This document shows positions 22,985 through 34,914 of a stretch of DNA of 64,000 nucleotides, one piece after another. A program made the translations under genes and the position numbers. The DNA is from Codonopsis lanceolata. Its lineage: Eukaryota > Streptophyta > Magnoliopsida > Asterales > Campanulaceae. The stretch's first letter is position 1; each line of letters starts with the position of its first letter. The stretch lies in the NCBI GenBank assembly GCA_013146195.2, contig CM028378.1:39020108-39084107 (forward strand), in the 5' to 3' direction. Under the pieces are notes generated by a model. It saw only the letters and a list, made by a program, of their open reading frames with translations, ran no database searches and was not told where the DNA came from.

Positions 22985-23657
22985 TATAAGGCTTAACCAC
23001 CCCCTTGCCTCCCTAGTGTTTGCACTAAGAGGTACTCCTCTTTGAATACCAGTAGCAATGATTGCTCACTAATACGTCTCAACGTAACTCAACCCACGAC
23101 ACATCCTAGCCAATCAGTCCGGTAAATGCATTACAACATACAAATGCTTTGTATACACTATTGCAGACCATTTTAATCACTCCAACAGTTCTTCATTCAC
23201 AACCACTTGACACGAAGCAACAAACTTCCCACCCCCCTCCTTTTTATGTTGAGTATGAAGCAACAACACTTTTTGCCTACTCTCTACCTGTCTTTTGATT
23301 TGTCCATTTTTTTCCATGCTTCAGATTTAACTCATATCCTCTACCTAGTGATGCATGTCAATTAAACTATAAAAACTTAACCCCCGGCTACCAGATTTTA
23401 TAATGGAGTACCATTAACCTTCCTTGAACAGCCATACTATATCTATATATAACTACTAAAACAAAAGCCAAGCTTTGCGTTAAAACTTTTCCCACCTTAT
23501 CCACTCTCTCTCTCTCTCTAATTTCTCAAAAAGTCATTTTATGTCTCATCAATTCCCTTTATTCCAATTGATCTTCACACCCTTTCTTTTCTACCTTGGG
23601 AAGAACATATTCTTGATGATAATACTGTTAAAGTGAAATCAGTCATTAGAAAAAGTA

Positions 23658-23901
23658 CTTCATCCATCCAAAATTATTATCATGTTTGACTCACTGAAAA
23701 ACAATAGAATTGATTATTAATATTGATATAATGTGTGGTTTTCTTTAGAGCTCATGTGCATGTGGTCTATAATTAAAGTTGGTTGAAAAGGTAAGGGTAA
23801 AATGGTCAATGTGTTGTCCTAAAAAGGAAAGTCACAAACAAGACAATTTTTTGGGACGGATGAAAAAGGAAAGTAAGACATTAATTTTGGGACGGATGGA
23901 G
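23658..23901. mobile_element. Stowaway-type MITE, about 244 bp
   Basis: It begins CTTCATCCATCCAAAATTAT and ends TTTTGGGACGGATGGAG, preceded by TA. The equivalent element sits at 26737-26988 in the next unit, so the insertion predates the duplication. Confidence 0.75.
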
Positions 23902-24395
23902 TTACGTATAATTTATTTATATTGTACAGACTTATGATATGGTCAAAGTCAAAACAATAATTACATAAAAGAAAATTCAGGTAAAAAAAACATTTTACAA
24001 ATTTAGGAGAACGTTGAAGTTAATTAGAAAAGTTACTGATAAAATAAAAAATATTTAGAATAATGTGTAAGATTATAAACAACAGTTAGAAAAAAGTTAC
24101 AGATAAAAAAGATTGTACATATTTAGGATACAAATTTACAAAAGGAATTAATTTTGATACACCGGCTATTTAAAATTTGAATTTACACGAGCGCTTCAAA
24201 AAAACACCATCATACAATAAAAGAATATAAGAATTTGTTTGATTCATATCATAGATAATACTAATTCACATTCAACCGTTTTTAGGTATAAAAATCAAGT
24301 ACATACTTCTTTAAAAGTTGGCGTTGCAACCAACCAATCAAATGCCTTTAAATAAAACATTATTCATCTTAATGCAAAAAATTGAAATGTGTGTT

Positions 24396-25587
24396 CCCAA
24401 AATTTAGTGTATAGTTAATATGTGATAAATGATCAATATCATTGTACTTTAGAAAAAAGTAAGGGTAAAATAGTGAAAGTGTTGTCATCAAAATGAAATT
24501 TACAAACAAGAAATTTTTTTTTTGAAACGGGCGAAAAAAGAAAGGAAGACCATAATTTCGGGACAGAGGGAGTAACATTCAATTTATTTATTTTTAACAG
24601 ATTTAGATTGCGGTTAAAGTCAAAACAATAATTAGATATAAAGAAATCAAGTAAAATAACATTTTATAAATGTAGCATAAGGTTGATTATTAATATTGAT
24701 ATAAAAAAATCAAGTAAAAAACATTTTTCAACATAGATAAATCACCATTTCTCAATTTAATAATAGACAAGATTCACTCCTTATTTCCACCTAATTACCT
24801 AATTAGCTATGTTCATATCAAGAACAAACATATAGCATCTCCCATGTCCCATCTCCATAGGCTCCTTCAAGAAAATGCCACTCAATCCCACCAAACCTTA
24901 GATAAACTGTCTAATAGCACTAAATTCACTCCAAATATCAAAGAGATACTCCATGTGCTATCGACTCATGACACCAAAAGAACATGATCTGCAATATCAT
25001 ATCCTTAATCCCTTCTATGCTCCTCTCCATATTTTTCAAAATTCCTTGAGTTCCTCTCCATCCATATTGACCAAAAAACCACCAATGGAGCAACTTTCCA
25101 AAAGTGACTCCTCCTTCTCTGTTTATACAGAGACCAGTTCCAGAATTGAGTAGATACCTTAGCTCTAACGTACAATCCTCCATGAAATTCCATAACTTAG
25201 CATATATCATCCCTAAACCAACTAACTTCAAGCTATCTCAGTGTTTGTTCTATGAGGGGTACTCTTCCTCTTTGAATACCAGTAGTAAGTAATGGTTGTT
25301 CACTAATAGGTCTCAGTGTAACTCAACCCATAACACATCCTCGCCAATCTTTCCGGTAAATGCTTTACGACATACAAATGCTTTGTATGCACTATTGCAG
25401 ACCATTTTAATTACTCCAACAGTTCTTCATTCACAACCACTTGACATGAAGCAAAAAACTACCCCTCCCCCCTCCTTTTTACATTGAGTATGAAGCAACA
25501 GCCCTTTTTGCCTAGACTCTCTACGTGTCTTTTGATTTGTCGATTTTTTACTTTATCCTTTGCTTCACGGTTCTTGTTACTTTCATG
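24396..25587. repeat. R block copy 4, first part
   Basis: A half MITE ends at about 24572 (GGGACAGAGGGAG). From about 24700 the sequence AAATCAAGTAAAAAACATTT marks the start of a unit that recurs at about 40452 and 41985. It contains the LINE tail listed separately, and 25230-25580 matches 23010-23330. Confidence 0.65.
24890..25193 (-). pseudogene. LINE ORF2 C-terminal fragment, copy 1
   Basis: The minus strand encodes SHFWKVAPLVVFWSIWMERN SRNF (25005-25113) and, in the adjoining frame, IKDMILQIMFFWCHES. This is the W-x-IWxERNxRxF motif found after the zinc-binding RT C-terminal region of plant L1 elements. A frame change lies near 25020. Copies 2 and 3 lie at 40620-40951 and 42130-42452. 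Confidence 0.65.
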
Positions 25588-26333
25588 CGCCTCAAAGGGT
25601 CTGGGCGAGGCGATGAGCGACTAAAGATGCGCCAAAAAGTTAACTAAGGCGCTTGTTGGGTTTTTTCTTGTACCTTTTTAGGTTCAGACAAACAAAACCA
25701 AGTCAACTGTGGCCCAATTAAGGCAGACATTGAATTCAAAAGAGGGCTTGTCAAGGTAGCACAATTTGGTCTGACATTCGTGTCCGCATGTGCGGGCACA
25801 CGAGTAAGCCGGCCCAAGGCAAATTGGATCTAGATTCGCACCCCCCTGCGGGCGCGGGAGGGATAGTTCTTTCTATACAAGCTTACCCAACACAAGGGAA
25901 CCTTTGTATATAAACCATTCAAACCTTTCATATTTTTCCAATGTGGGATAACCCACTTCCAACACTTCCAATGTCATACTTTAAGCCTCTATAACTTATT
26001 CATCTGAAATTCGAATTGGACAAATAAATATAGTATTCTTATGTATTCATGGAGAAAAACATAATTCCACAATTACCCTAGTCATTACATAAATGACTCT
26101 AAAATAAGTTAGTGCCTCAAAGCCTCAATTTACTTCACATAAAAATACTAGTTTTCCAACACTTAGTTTCATGTATTATGCTCACTTATAACATGTTTTG
26201 TTGATATTTATTAAGTTATATACTTATATGTATGTTTCCTTACTATTTTTTTCGTGAGCGCCTTTTTAGCGCCTCGTCTCTCGCCTCAAATTTGAACCTA
26301 TCGTCTTTTTGACGCCTCTCGACTTTGACAACT
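25588..26333. mobile_element. hAT-like non-autonomous element with GCGCCT-rich ends, copy 1
   Basis: The right end GACTTTGACAACTATG and the adjoining GGCGCC/GAGGCG-rich 90 bp are the inverted equivalent of the left end of the element at 42753-43721. The next 100 bp are also homologous (complement of CATGTTTTGTTGATATT). The left end at about 25588 (GCGCCTCAAAGG) lacks the terminal TAGTTGTC, so it is truncated or diverged. A sequence beginning TGTTGGG at 25654 with a TATATAAACCATT promoter-like stretch looks like inserted LTR-like DNA. Confidence 0.5.
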
Positions 26334-26523
26334 ATGCTCGTATCCTCTACCTAGTGATGTATGTCACTTCAACTATAATATAAAACTTAACCCCCAGCTA
26401 GTGATTGTATAATGGAATACCAATAACCTTCCTTGAACAGCCATAATATATTATATATAACCACTAAAACAAAAGCCGAAGTTGGCACAAGGAAGCTTTA
26501 TGTTAAAACTTTTCCCACCTAAT

Positions 26524-26570
26524 CCTCTCTATCTCTCTCTCTTTCTCACTCTCTCTCTCTCTCTCTCTAA
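26524..26570. repeat. CT-rich microsatellite
   Basis: CTCTATCTCTCTCTCTTTCT then (CT)n. The equivalent in copy 3 is at 23502-23520. Confidence 0.9.
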
Positions 26571-26736
26571 TCTCTCAAAAACTCCTCATTTTCAGTCTCA
26601 TCAACTCTCTTAATTCCAATTGATCTTCACACCCTCCTCTCTTTTCTACCTTCCCAAAAACATGTTCTTGATGATGTTCACGTTTCAAGAGATTTAGAAT
26701 ACTATTAAAGTGAAATAAGTCATTAGAAAAAAACTA

Positions 26737-26988
26737 CTCCCTTCGTCCCAAAATTATTGTTATATTTGATCATTTCATTCGGCACACAGATTTAAAAAAA
26801 CAATTGATTTGATTATTAATATAATGTGTGGTTTCTTTAAAGCCAAGTGCATGTGGCATATAATTAAAGTAGGTTGAAAAAGTTTGGATAAAATGATAAA
26901 AGTGTTGTCTTAAAAAAGAAAGTTACAAGCTAGACAATTTTTTTGAGACGGACGAAAAAGAAAAGGAATACAATGAAGATGGAGGGAG
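26737..26988. mobile_element. Stowaway-type MITE, about 252 bp
   Basis: It begins CTCCCTTCGTCCCAAAATTA and ends GAAGATGGAGGGAG, with TA before it. The inner part (GATTATTAATATAATGTGTGG) is shared with the MITE at 23658. Confidence 0.75.
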
Positions 26989-27384
26989 GAACATATAATT
27001 TATTTATTTTTTACAGATTTAGAATATGTTTCAAGTCAAAACAGTAATTAGATAAAAAAAAATATCAGGTAAGAAAAATAGTTTACAAATTTTAGATAAG
27101 GCTGAAGATAATTAGAAAAGATACCAATAAAATGAATAATATTTAGGATATGATTAAGTTTATAAGCAACAATAAGAAAAAATCTCCCACAAAAAAAGAT
27201 TTACAGATTTAGGATACGATTTTACAAAAGGATTTAATTTTGATACACCAGCCGTATAAAATTTAAATTTACATGAGTGCTTCAAAAAAAACACATTATA
27301 AACAATTTAAAAATTCTTTTGATTCATATCTAGATGATATTAATTCACATTCTACCTTTTTTAGGTATAAAAATCAAGTATATA

Positions 27385-28148
27385 TGATGTGCCCGGCCCA
27401 AGTCGGGTCACGAGCAAGGCACGAGCTAGCATAACGTGCTAATCACAAGCACAATGCATATGGGGCCCACAGGCCCAGCGAGCAGCGTAACTTTTATCCA
27501 AGCCTAGCCGGGCAAAGGCCCTGCCTGTCCGACCAGGGGCCATGCCCGGAGATCATACACATTTAGCAAAGAAACCAAATTCATCTCGTCAAAATCTGGT
27601 CGAGCATTGGCCTTGCCCGCCCGACCAGGGGCTGTCCCTTGGACCTACAACAAGTTCAAGAGCAATGCAAGTGGAATAGCCGGACAGAGCCCTGCTCGCC
27701 CAGGCACACATCAAATGGGAAGCACCGAAGGCTTGCTTTCCAAGACAAGTCAAAGGTTTCCATGTTTAGGCAGAACACTTGCCTTATCTGCTCCTACATC
27801 TACGCGGCCAGCCGCCTATCACGCCTAAAATCAAGGGATTCTCTCCTTGATTGATTTGGTAACTATGGAAACTGAATCCTAGACGGATTCAACCACCTTG
27901 GGGGCCTATAAATATCTCTCCATAACCCTTAACAAGGTACACACATTTTCTTGAGCCTAGACACTCTGTCCATTTGCTTTCAAGCTTACACACGAGACTT
28001 ACTCTCACGTCGGAGGGGTTTCGCAAGGCCCTGCCTTGCACTTCCACTCAAGTTTTCTTGTGTTCTTAACAGGCTCAAGGAAGGTGATCCAAAGCCCATA
28101 TATCCTACCAAACTCAAGGACGGCCCAAGCTGTGATTTTGCCACATCA
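27385..28148 (+). repeat. 5' LTR
   Basis: Begins TGATGTGCCCGG and ends TTTTGCCACATCA. The GGGGCCTATAAATATCTC promoter box lies at 27901-27918. The 90-codon frames in the LTR recur in both copies only because the LTRs are duplicates; they are not genes. Confidence 0.95.
27907..27914 (+). promoter_or_regulatory. TATA box of the 5' LTR
   Basis: TATAAATA in the LTR; transcription would begin about 30 bp on, near 27940. The same box in the 3' LTR is at 39420-39427. Confidence 0.65.
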
Positions 28149-28151
28149 GTT

Positions 28152-28168
28152 TGGTTCCGTTACCGGGA
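28152..28168 (+). promoter_or_regulatory. Primer-binding site, tRNA-Asp type
   Basis: TGGTTCCGTTACCGGGA begins 3 bp after the LTR end. It is a slightly degraded match to the complement of the 3' end of plant tRNA-Asp (TGGCGCCGTTGCCGGGGA), the primer of many Tat and Athila elements. Confidence 0.7.
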
Positions 28169-28231
28169 AACGAAGTTTCAACACTTCTCTCTAAGTTTTT
28201 CGGAAAAATTCTCGATTTTCTTTTGGTTGTA

Positions 28232-30135
28232 ATGGCTGGAAAAGGAAGCAAACACCATGCCACGGTCAGTAACCAACAGGCTGGCAGCCACCAGGCTGGG
28301 AACAATAACCCCCCAGCAAGGGCACCACATGGGGTGCAAACTAGAAACCAAAAGGTGGCTGCTGGGCATGCAATTCAGGGCAATGAAATGCCATATGTGG
28401 AGGAGCAAGTCTCCCAACATGCCAGTCAAAGCCGTGCAAGCCAACGTGACACTAGGACGGTTATAAATGAGAGGCGCGATGCACGCGCCAAGACCGAATA
28501 CTCAACCGCGCCAACGGAGAATGGTCAGGACAGTCACGTGAGTTTATCCGGGCAAATCCCTGATCAACAAGCTGCTGCTTTGCAAATTCAAGCGGAGTAC
28601 TACAACAAAATGTACGCACTTAACCAGCAGCTGTTCGCCATGGGCCATGCCCCGGTGCCAGTTACAGACATGGTGTTGCTCGCTCTCAGCAACCCGGTAC
28701 CTGTTGGCGATGGCCATGCCTCCCAACAGTTGCCCGCTCCGAGCAGACGGATCCCCTCGTCGTTCACATACCGTCTGAAAGAGTGGAGGCGGTAAAACAA
28801 GCAAATGACCAGGCTGAGAGTAGATACAGCCGTCAAAATCTCTCCCACCGGCACCATCGTCGACAAGAGCACCATGCTCGGGAGGAGAGCCATGGCCGCC
28901 GTAGGGCCCGTGAATGCGTGGAGGCAGATGCGCAACGGCCAAAATACAAAGCTCGAGTCACACAGGAGGCCGGATCCTCTTATGAGCCAACATTTTGCCC
29001 TCGAGTGCGCGGCGACCAAACAGACCCAACTCACTCTTCTAGACTCACGGTGGACGCGGAGAGGCGACTGTCCGAGAGGATGGAGGCCATGAAAAGAGAC
29101 ATGGCCCAGCAAATGGCTAATTTAGCCGTGGCCAAGCCCGACTATGGAGCCACCAAGCCGCTAGAGGGCAGCCCATTTACTCCAGAAATTGAAAATGCGC
29201 CACCCGCGCAAGGGGTCATCTTCCCGCAGTTTGACAAATATTTCGGGAAGACGCGGGCAAGCGACTGGCTCCGATCATTCGAGGCACAGATTCGGATGGT
29301 CACAGATGTTGAGGCCTTGAAGATGCGGGCATTCGAAGGAGAACTTCAAGGAAAGGCACATGCCTGGTTGGGAAGAGTTCCCCGGGGATCGATCGGAAGC
29401 TGGGCAACGCTTAGAGAAAAATTCTTAGAGGAATTCGGCAATGCAGGCCCGACCCCCAAGAATCGTTTCGACCTTGCCAAGATCAAGCAGGGTGATAACG
29501 AATCATATAGCAGCTACTTGAAGAGATTCGAGGAGATGCTCCATCAGGTGACTGCGACCAGTGACCCTGAGATTACTTTTTGCTACCTCAACAACATGAG
29601 GGCAAGGCCACTAAAAACAATGCTAGCAATGAACCCGGGGGCTTCCAAGGCAGAACTGCTAGCAAACTCGCATCTTTTTTGCTCGACCGAAAGTGTCAAG
29701 GCTGATAAAGCCAAAAATAAGGACAAGGCTCAAGGTAGCTCGGCCACGCCAGCTGACCAGAGCCCGGAGGGCAACCGCCGCTCGAGATACAGAAAGAAGA
29801 CATCCACCCCCGGGCAAAGATTCAGGGAAGCTCAGTTCACCCCGCTAAACACTACGCGGAAAGAAATTATGTTCCAAGTAGGAGACGCGCTGCCCGTCCT
29901 ATATCCACTCGACCCTGAGCTCGCTCATACCCGGGACAACACAAAGTACTGTGATTACCACCATGGTAATGGCTACACCACTGAAGAGTGCATTGTGTTG
30001 AAGAGGGAAATTCAAAAACTGATCAATGCGGGCAAGCCGGACCGCTTTAAAAGGGATCAGGGCGCAGGAAACAATGCCAATAATGACCAGGGAAGACCCC
30101 CAAGAGGAAGAGGTGGCCAGGCCCCTCAGATTTGA
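28232..30135 (+). pseudogene. gag: Retrotransposon gag (frameshifted)
   Basis: The first frame starts at ATG 28232 (MAGKGSKHH) and runs to 28795. It is a low-complexity, Gln/Ala/His-rich N-terminal region. The reading continues in another frame from about 28755 to 30135, so an indel separates the two. The second part carries the capsid-type retrotransposon gag domain (FPQFDKYFGKT ... AHAWLGRVPRGSIGSW ... YSSYLKRFEEMLHQV), about residues 145-310 of the downstream frame. Near residue 390 there is a zinc-finger-like CDYHHGNGYTTEEC, the C/H-rich motif of Tat gag proteins. The protein would package element RNA in cytoplasmic particles. It ends at a TGA that is in frame with the protease region downstream. 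Confidence 0.85.
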
Positions 30136-30138
30136 AGG

Positions 30139-30876
30139 GTGATAAAGCGGGCCGGCGAGCAAAGTATCTGTTTTACCCGCAGTGAGTTGGCAAGCACTCC
30201 CTTGGAGTCCGAACAACCCCTGGTTGTTTCTTGTTTGGTGAACAATTGGCAAGTCCACAGGGTCTTACTCGATATTGGAGCATGCAGAGACATCATGTAT
30301 TACTCTTGCTTCAAGGGATTGGAACTGCCGGATGCCCGCCTCAAGCCATATCTGGGAAAGCTGGAGGGGTTCACCAACCACCAAGTGAGTGTTAAGGGCA
30401 CGATCGAGCTGGAGGTATTCATGGGTGATGGGGCTCAAACCCGGATAGAGATGATCACATTTTTAGTGATCGACTTAAAATCGGCGTACAACTGTATTTT
30501 AGGCGCTCCAGCAATGGTCAAATTCCAGATGGTCACCTCGATTCCCCACCAGAAAGCCAACTTCTACACTGAGAACGGAGTGGGGATCCTCAACAGCAAA
30601 CCTCGGGCAATGTGGGAGTATGTCCGGGAAACTCAGCGGAAGAAACAGAAACTGATCGTGGACATTCCCGACCAGACAACAACAGCTCCAAAATTGATCG
30701 AGGACCTTCCCGATCAGACTGCAATGACTTCCACTGAAACCGCTTCAGCTTCTGTCCCCATTAACAACATCGAACTCGGGGAGGCTTCTGAAGCAGCGGA
30801 TCCCATGGAGATAGAGGTTCCCGAGCAAAACTCGGCACCAGAGCCCTCCAGGCGCAAGGCAAAGCGCCCAAAATAA
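30139..30876 (+). pseudogene. Retropepsin-like protease region
   Basis: In frame with gag after a single TGA. The active-site region reads VLLDIGACRDIMYYS (aspartate at residue 45 of this segment), where retropepsins have D-T/S-G. The expected Thr/Ser is therefore isoleucine, which should impair activity. The flap and second-strand region (LVIDLKSAYNCILGAPAM) follows. A linker rich in Pro, Glu and Ser follows, with a repeated LIxDxPDQT word. TAA and TAG end the frame at 30874-30879; the pol frame continues in phase. Confidence 0.8.
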
Positions 30877-30888
30877 TAGGACATTGAG

Positions 30889-32518
30889 ATGGACACTTTG
30901 CAAGTCCGTGACGAGCCCGATATTCAACCAGAAGGCGAGCTAGAAGAGGTCGTTATCAATCCAGCTTATCCCGAGCCTAAAATCAAAATCGGGAAGGCCA
31001 TGCCTCCTGAAGCTCGGGAAAGGTTGATCGAGCTACTGAAGAGCAGTCTAGATGTGTTCGCCTGGACGGTCGAGGACATGCAGGGTATCCGTGAGAATAT
31101 TGCCCGCCACGACCTAAATGTTGATCCTACTTTTCTACTGTCAGCGAAGAAGCCAAGGCAATATTCGCCGAGAAAAATGCGCTATCAAAGCAGAGGTCTA
31201 GAAGCTCTGCGCGCACATCATTGAGGAGATTCAATATCCGACCTGGCTGGCGAATGTGGTAATGGTCAAGAAGGCCAACGACAAATGGCGGATGTGCGTG
31301 GACTTCACCAGCCTCAACAAAGCCTGTCCGAAAGACTGCTACCCATTGCCTCGCATAGACGTCCTCGTTGACTCTATAGCTGGGTTTGAAATGCTCAGTT
31401 TCCTGGATGCATACTCGGGTTATCACCAGGTCAGGATGAATGAGCAAGACAAGGCGAAGACAGCCTTCCGGGCAGCTGGGGGCCTTTACTGTCACAAGAT
31501 GATGCCCTTCGGGCTGAAGAATGCAGGAGCCACTTACCAACGCATGGTTAACAAAGTCTTCGGTTCTCAGCTCGGCAGAAATATGGAGGCCTACATAGAT
31601 GACATGGTCATCAAGACGAAGGGCCGCGACCACACTCTTGACCTGGCAGAAACTTTTGCCAATCTGCGCAAACACAACATGAAGCTGAACCCGAGCAAAT
31701 GTGCCTTCGGGGTCCGAGCAGGAAAATTTCTAGGGTTCATGGTCAACCAGCGCGGCATAGAGGCTAACCCGGAGAAGATACAAGCCCTACTCGACATGGA
31801 GCAGCCCTACTGCATCAAACACATCCAACAGTTAAATGGCAGGGTCATTGCCTTAGGCCGCTTCATCTCCCGGTCAACCGAGAAATGCCTCCCTTTCTTC
31901 AAGGTTCTGCGCTGCAACAAGGGTTTCGAGTGGAATGCGGACTGTGCCAAGGCCCTCGAGCAGCTCAGGGAATATCTTGGCAAACCACCTCTCCTCAGCA
32001 ACCCCGTGCTCGGTGAGCCCTTATTTGTATATCTAGCAGCCACGGACCAGGCCGTGGTCGCTGTTTTAGTTAGGGAGGAACTAGATATTCAAAAACCTGT
32101 GTACTATGTATCCAAGGCCCTTAGTCCTGTTGAGGGTCGTTATTTTAATGTAGAAAAATTAGCCTACTCGCTTGTCATAACTGCCCGAAATTTAAGGGTT
32201 TATTTTTCTGCACATGTAATCATAGTATACACAGACGCACCACTGCACAAAGTCCTGCACAAACCTGACACATCAGGCAGATTGTTCAACTGGTCAATCG
32301 AGCTCACAGAGTTCCACATAGACTATTTGCCCAGGCGAGCAATCAAAGCTCAAGCATTAGCTGATTTCTTGGTCGAAACAAGCTTCACCCAGCGGGAGGA
32401 TCCTGAGGCCAAGCAACCGAGCAAAAACAGCCGCCGCAACCCGCCCTATTTACCGCTGGGATCTTTACGTGATGGCGAGCAAAGCCCGAGCCGAGCGGAG
32501 TTGACATCCTTCTCATAG
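30889..32518 (+). pseudogene. pol: Reverse transcriptase and Ty3-type RNase H
   Basis: The first 112 codons (30889-31224) are the N-terminal part of RT. A frame change and a stop near 31195 separate it from 31256-32518, which holds the rest. Visible motifs: WRMCVDFTSLNKACPKD, FLDAYSGYHQVRM, MPFGLKNAGATYQRM and the catalytic YIDDMVIKTKG at residues 113-123 of the second frame, then FLGFMVNQRGIEANPEKI. The tethered RNase H follows from about residue 255 (KPVYYVSKAL, VITARNLRVYF). The catalytic RT aspartates are intact although the reading frame is not. Confidence 0.9.
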
Positions 32519-32529
32519 CTCCCGACGAA

Positions 32530-32880
32530 ATCACAGAGTTTGAGCTAGCACTTCGGTTCAAATTCCCCGCCTTCAAACAACGTTGCCGAGTATGAAGCGA
32601 TGATCGCTGGTCTCGAACTCGCAGCAGACATGGGCATAGAAGCGGTCACAGTGTACTCGGATTCACAACTAGTAGTAAACCAAGTCCAGGGAGAATATAT
32701 GGTGCATCATCCTACCCTGGTCAAATACTGCGAGCTGGTCAAAGAAATCTTGAAGAATTTCAAGTTTTGGGAGATCATCGAAATTGACCGAAGCCGACAA
32801 CATGCGAATAGTTACATTTGTCCAAGATCGCCGAGGCAAACATGGCACTACTAAATCCCTCGGTGATGATCGAAAGCACT
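32530..32880 (+). pseudogene. Second RNase H domain (Tat type)
   Basis: NVAEYEAMIAGLELA and VTVYSDSQLVVNQVQGEY are the glutamate and aspartate motifs of the archaeal-like RNase H captured by Tat elements. The domain is in a shifted, partly broken frame relative to the upstream RNase H, and its end (after 32790) is degraded. Confidence 0.85.
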
Positions 32881-33051
32881 GAAACCCCCACCGGTCATAA
32901 TGGACATTGAGCCGCCGTAAGTCGGATTGATGATTACAAAGACTACATCGAGTAGAGTTCGCGCTCATGACAAGGTCAAAGCCACAGTCAAGCCAAGTCC
33001 TGCTACTCAAGTAGTAGGGGAATCCTTTACAAGCGATCTAAGGTCAGACCT

Positions 33052-34113
33052 ATGCTTCGCTGTGTACCCTCAGAGTTAACTGAGGGTGTTTTATATGAAG
33101 TACATGAGGGAGAATGTGGTGGCCACTCGGGCACGCGAGCTTTGGCTGAGAGGGTTCTGTGTGCAGGATACTACTGGATAACCCTCAGAAGAGATGCAGA
33201 GAAATATGTTCGCGAATGTGACAAGTGCCAGAGATACGCGGACATACCAAGACTTCCATCCACAATGCAAACCCCAGTCGTTGCGGCCTGACCCTTCGAT
33301 ATGATCGGCCCATTCCCACTAGCACAAGACAAGTACAAGTATGCAATGGTCACCATAGACTACTTCACTAAGTGGATCGAAGCAAAGCCTCTGGCCAAGA
33401 TCTCAGAGGCCAATGTCATCAAGTTTGTTCACGATCAAGTATGGTGCCGATTCGAGCTCCTCGAGCAATCATCTCCTGCCATGGCACTCAATTCTTGGAC
33501 AAATTCACGCGAAACGTGCTCGCAAGGCCAAGCATTCGCAATGCTCGTAGCCTATCCACAAGGCAACGGCCGAGGCCGGAACAAACAAGTCGCATGCTCT
33601 CAAAAGAAATCTAGAGGCGAAAGCAGAAAATGGGCGTAAGAGTTGCCGTCACCTCGGGCGGCCGTAACCATCGCTCGAGGACCAACCGGGGAAACTCCGT
33701 TTGCGCTTACATACAGATCTGAAGCTATGATTCCGGTAGAAATGGTCTTGCCTAGCTATCGTGTTTCACATTACAGTGAGCAGAATAATCAACTTGCCCG
33801 AGCTATAGACCTAGACCTACTCGAAGAAAGGAGGCTGGATGCACGACTCAGGATGGTCAACTACAAACTGAGAGCAAAGGCTCACCATGACAAAAGGGTC
33901 CGAGGCAGAGCCTTCTCTATTGGGGACCTGGTACTCAGGAAAATTGAGGTAACAGGTCACCGGGTAGAATGGGGAAAACTGTCTCCTAATTGGGAAGGTC
34001 CTTTCCGAGTCACTGGTATAATAAGAGAAGGCACTTACACACTTCAAACTCCAGAAGGGAAAGACCTGAAGCATCCCTGGCATGCAGACCACCTCAAAAA
34101 ATATTATCCCTAA
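33052..34113 (+). pseudogene. Integrase
   Basis: The N-terminal zinc-binding region reads HEGECGGHSGTRAL ... CDKCQRYAD (33090-33240). A TGA at 33289-33291 lies just before PFDMIGPFP, which holds the first catalytic aspartate; the segment around it is a few codons shorter than in relatives. The second catalytic position, normally in DNGTQF, reads CHGTQF, and the frame is disturbed from about 33470 to 33640. The C-terminal part (33643-34113) is well preserved, with GDLVLRKIEV and the GPY/F-type motif NWEGPFRVTGI. The enzyme is clearly dead. Confidence 0.85.
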
Positions 34114-34914
34114 GTCAAAGCACAAACGGGCAAGACCTCAGTCCTGTTGATGGTCACTGATTATTTATCAATAAAAGGCAAGTTTTTGTCATATCTATCC
34201 ATTTCAGAATTTTCAGTTATTCAGTTAAGTATCATCTACTATTTTTCGGATTTGTTTGGCAAAATGTGCTCGCTCGTCGAACAGATAGGGCCATGCCCGG
34301 TCAACAATCCTCAAACCCCCTAGTATCCGTGAACTTATCCTCTCTGTGGGTGAGATGCGGCCATGCCCAGGTTCACATACTAGGATGCTCGCCCAGGGCG
34401 ATAGAGGCCATGCCTACAAGATAGCGGCTAACTACCTCGGATTCCTATAGTGACCGACCAACATTGTTAGCCGTATATCTCCACGCCCAGAGGACATACT
34501 AGCAACCGCTTTGTGGTACCCACATCGAACAAAGGCCGTGCTCGGTTGTTGGTCGCCACTAAGAGTTGGGCCTTGCCCGCCTGGAAATCTTCTGGAAGCT
34601 CGCCAAAGGCGATAGGGGCTCGGCCCATTCAGAACCTTGGTCAGAACCAAGCACTCATACCCGTTTATTTATTTATGCTCGATATGTTTTCTGGGGAGCA
34701 CCAGTGCTTGTATTAACATATGATAGGTAAAATGTGCAAGTGAGAAAACAATTATCGAGCAAACAAATAACAAGGCAGCTAAACTAAAGTATGAAAGAAG
34801 AATACAAGCACAAGAAACAAAAAACAACTCCATCCATGAATAATAAATCTGAAGTCACAAGAAGAAGATCAAAATAGTGGCGCGCAGGCCGAGCAAAAAC
34901 AAACAAAACCTAGA
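34114..34914. other. Spacer between pol and the antisense gene
   Basis: Non-coding DNA inside the retrotransposon. Several short words recur (GGCCATGCCC, GCTCGCC), also seen in the LTR. It would hold the 3' UTR of the antisense transcript on the minus strand. Confidence 0.5.

Larger units (their letters stand above)
21770..24395. repeat. R block copy 3
   Basis: This is the longest R copy. It contains the 8.2-kb-like segment (21780-22250) and the 9.4-kb-like segment (22260-22810). Then come a Stowaway MITE, the CTAGTGTTTGCACTAAGAGG stretch (23012-23032; matches 52808-52828), a CT microsatellite region, a second Stowaway MITE, and a tail (23920-24395) equivalent to 26995-27384 plus 39667-39790. 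It preserves uninterrupted versions of both large insertion sites: that of the hAT element near 22999-23006 and that of the Tat element near 24295-24306. No gene is seen. Confidence 0.65.
26334..27384. repeat. R block copy 4, second part (left flank of the Tat element)
   Basis: Homologous to 23335-24300. It contains a CT-rich microsatellite region (about 26521-26570) and a Stowaway MITE. It ends in ATATA (27380-27384), the duplicated target of the retrotransposon. Confidence 0.7.

Noticed and set aside
25654..26161. Possible solo LTR starting TGTTGGG and ending CCAACA
   Set aside because: The 5-bp flanks (GCGCT and CTTAG) do not match and an alternative end exists near 25974; the evidence is insufficient.
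27607..27854. 70-codon frames in the 5' LTR, repeated at 39121-39363
   Set aside because: They recur only because the two LTRs are copies of one sequence. They lie in U3/R-like DNA and have no domain.
28544..29112. Minus-strand frames of 132 and 170 codons opposite gag
   Set aside because: They lie antisense to a recognised gag coding region and show no domain.
31127..31675. 182-codon minus-strand frame opposite reverse transcriptase
   Set aside because: The plus strand is plainly reverse transcriptase (YIDD motif); the minus frame has no features.
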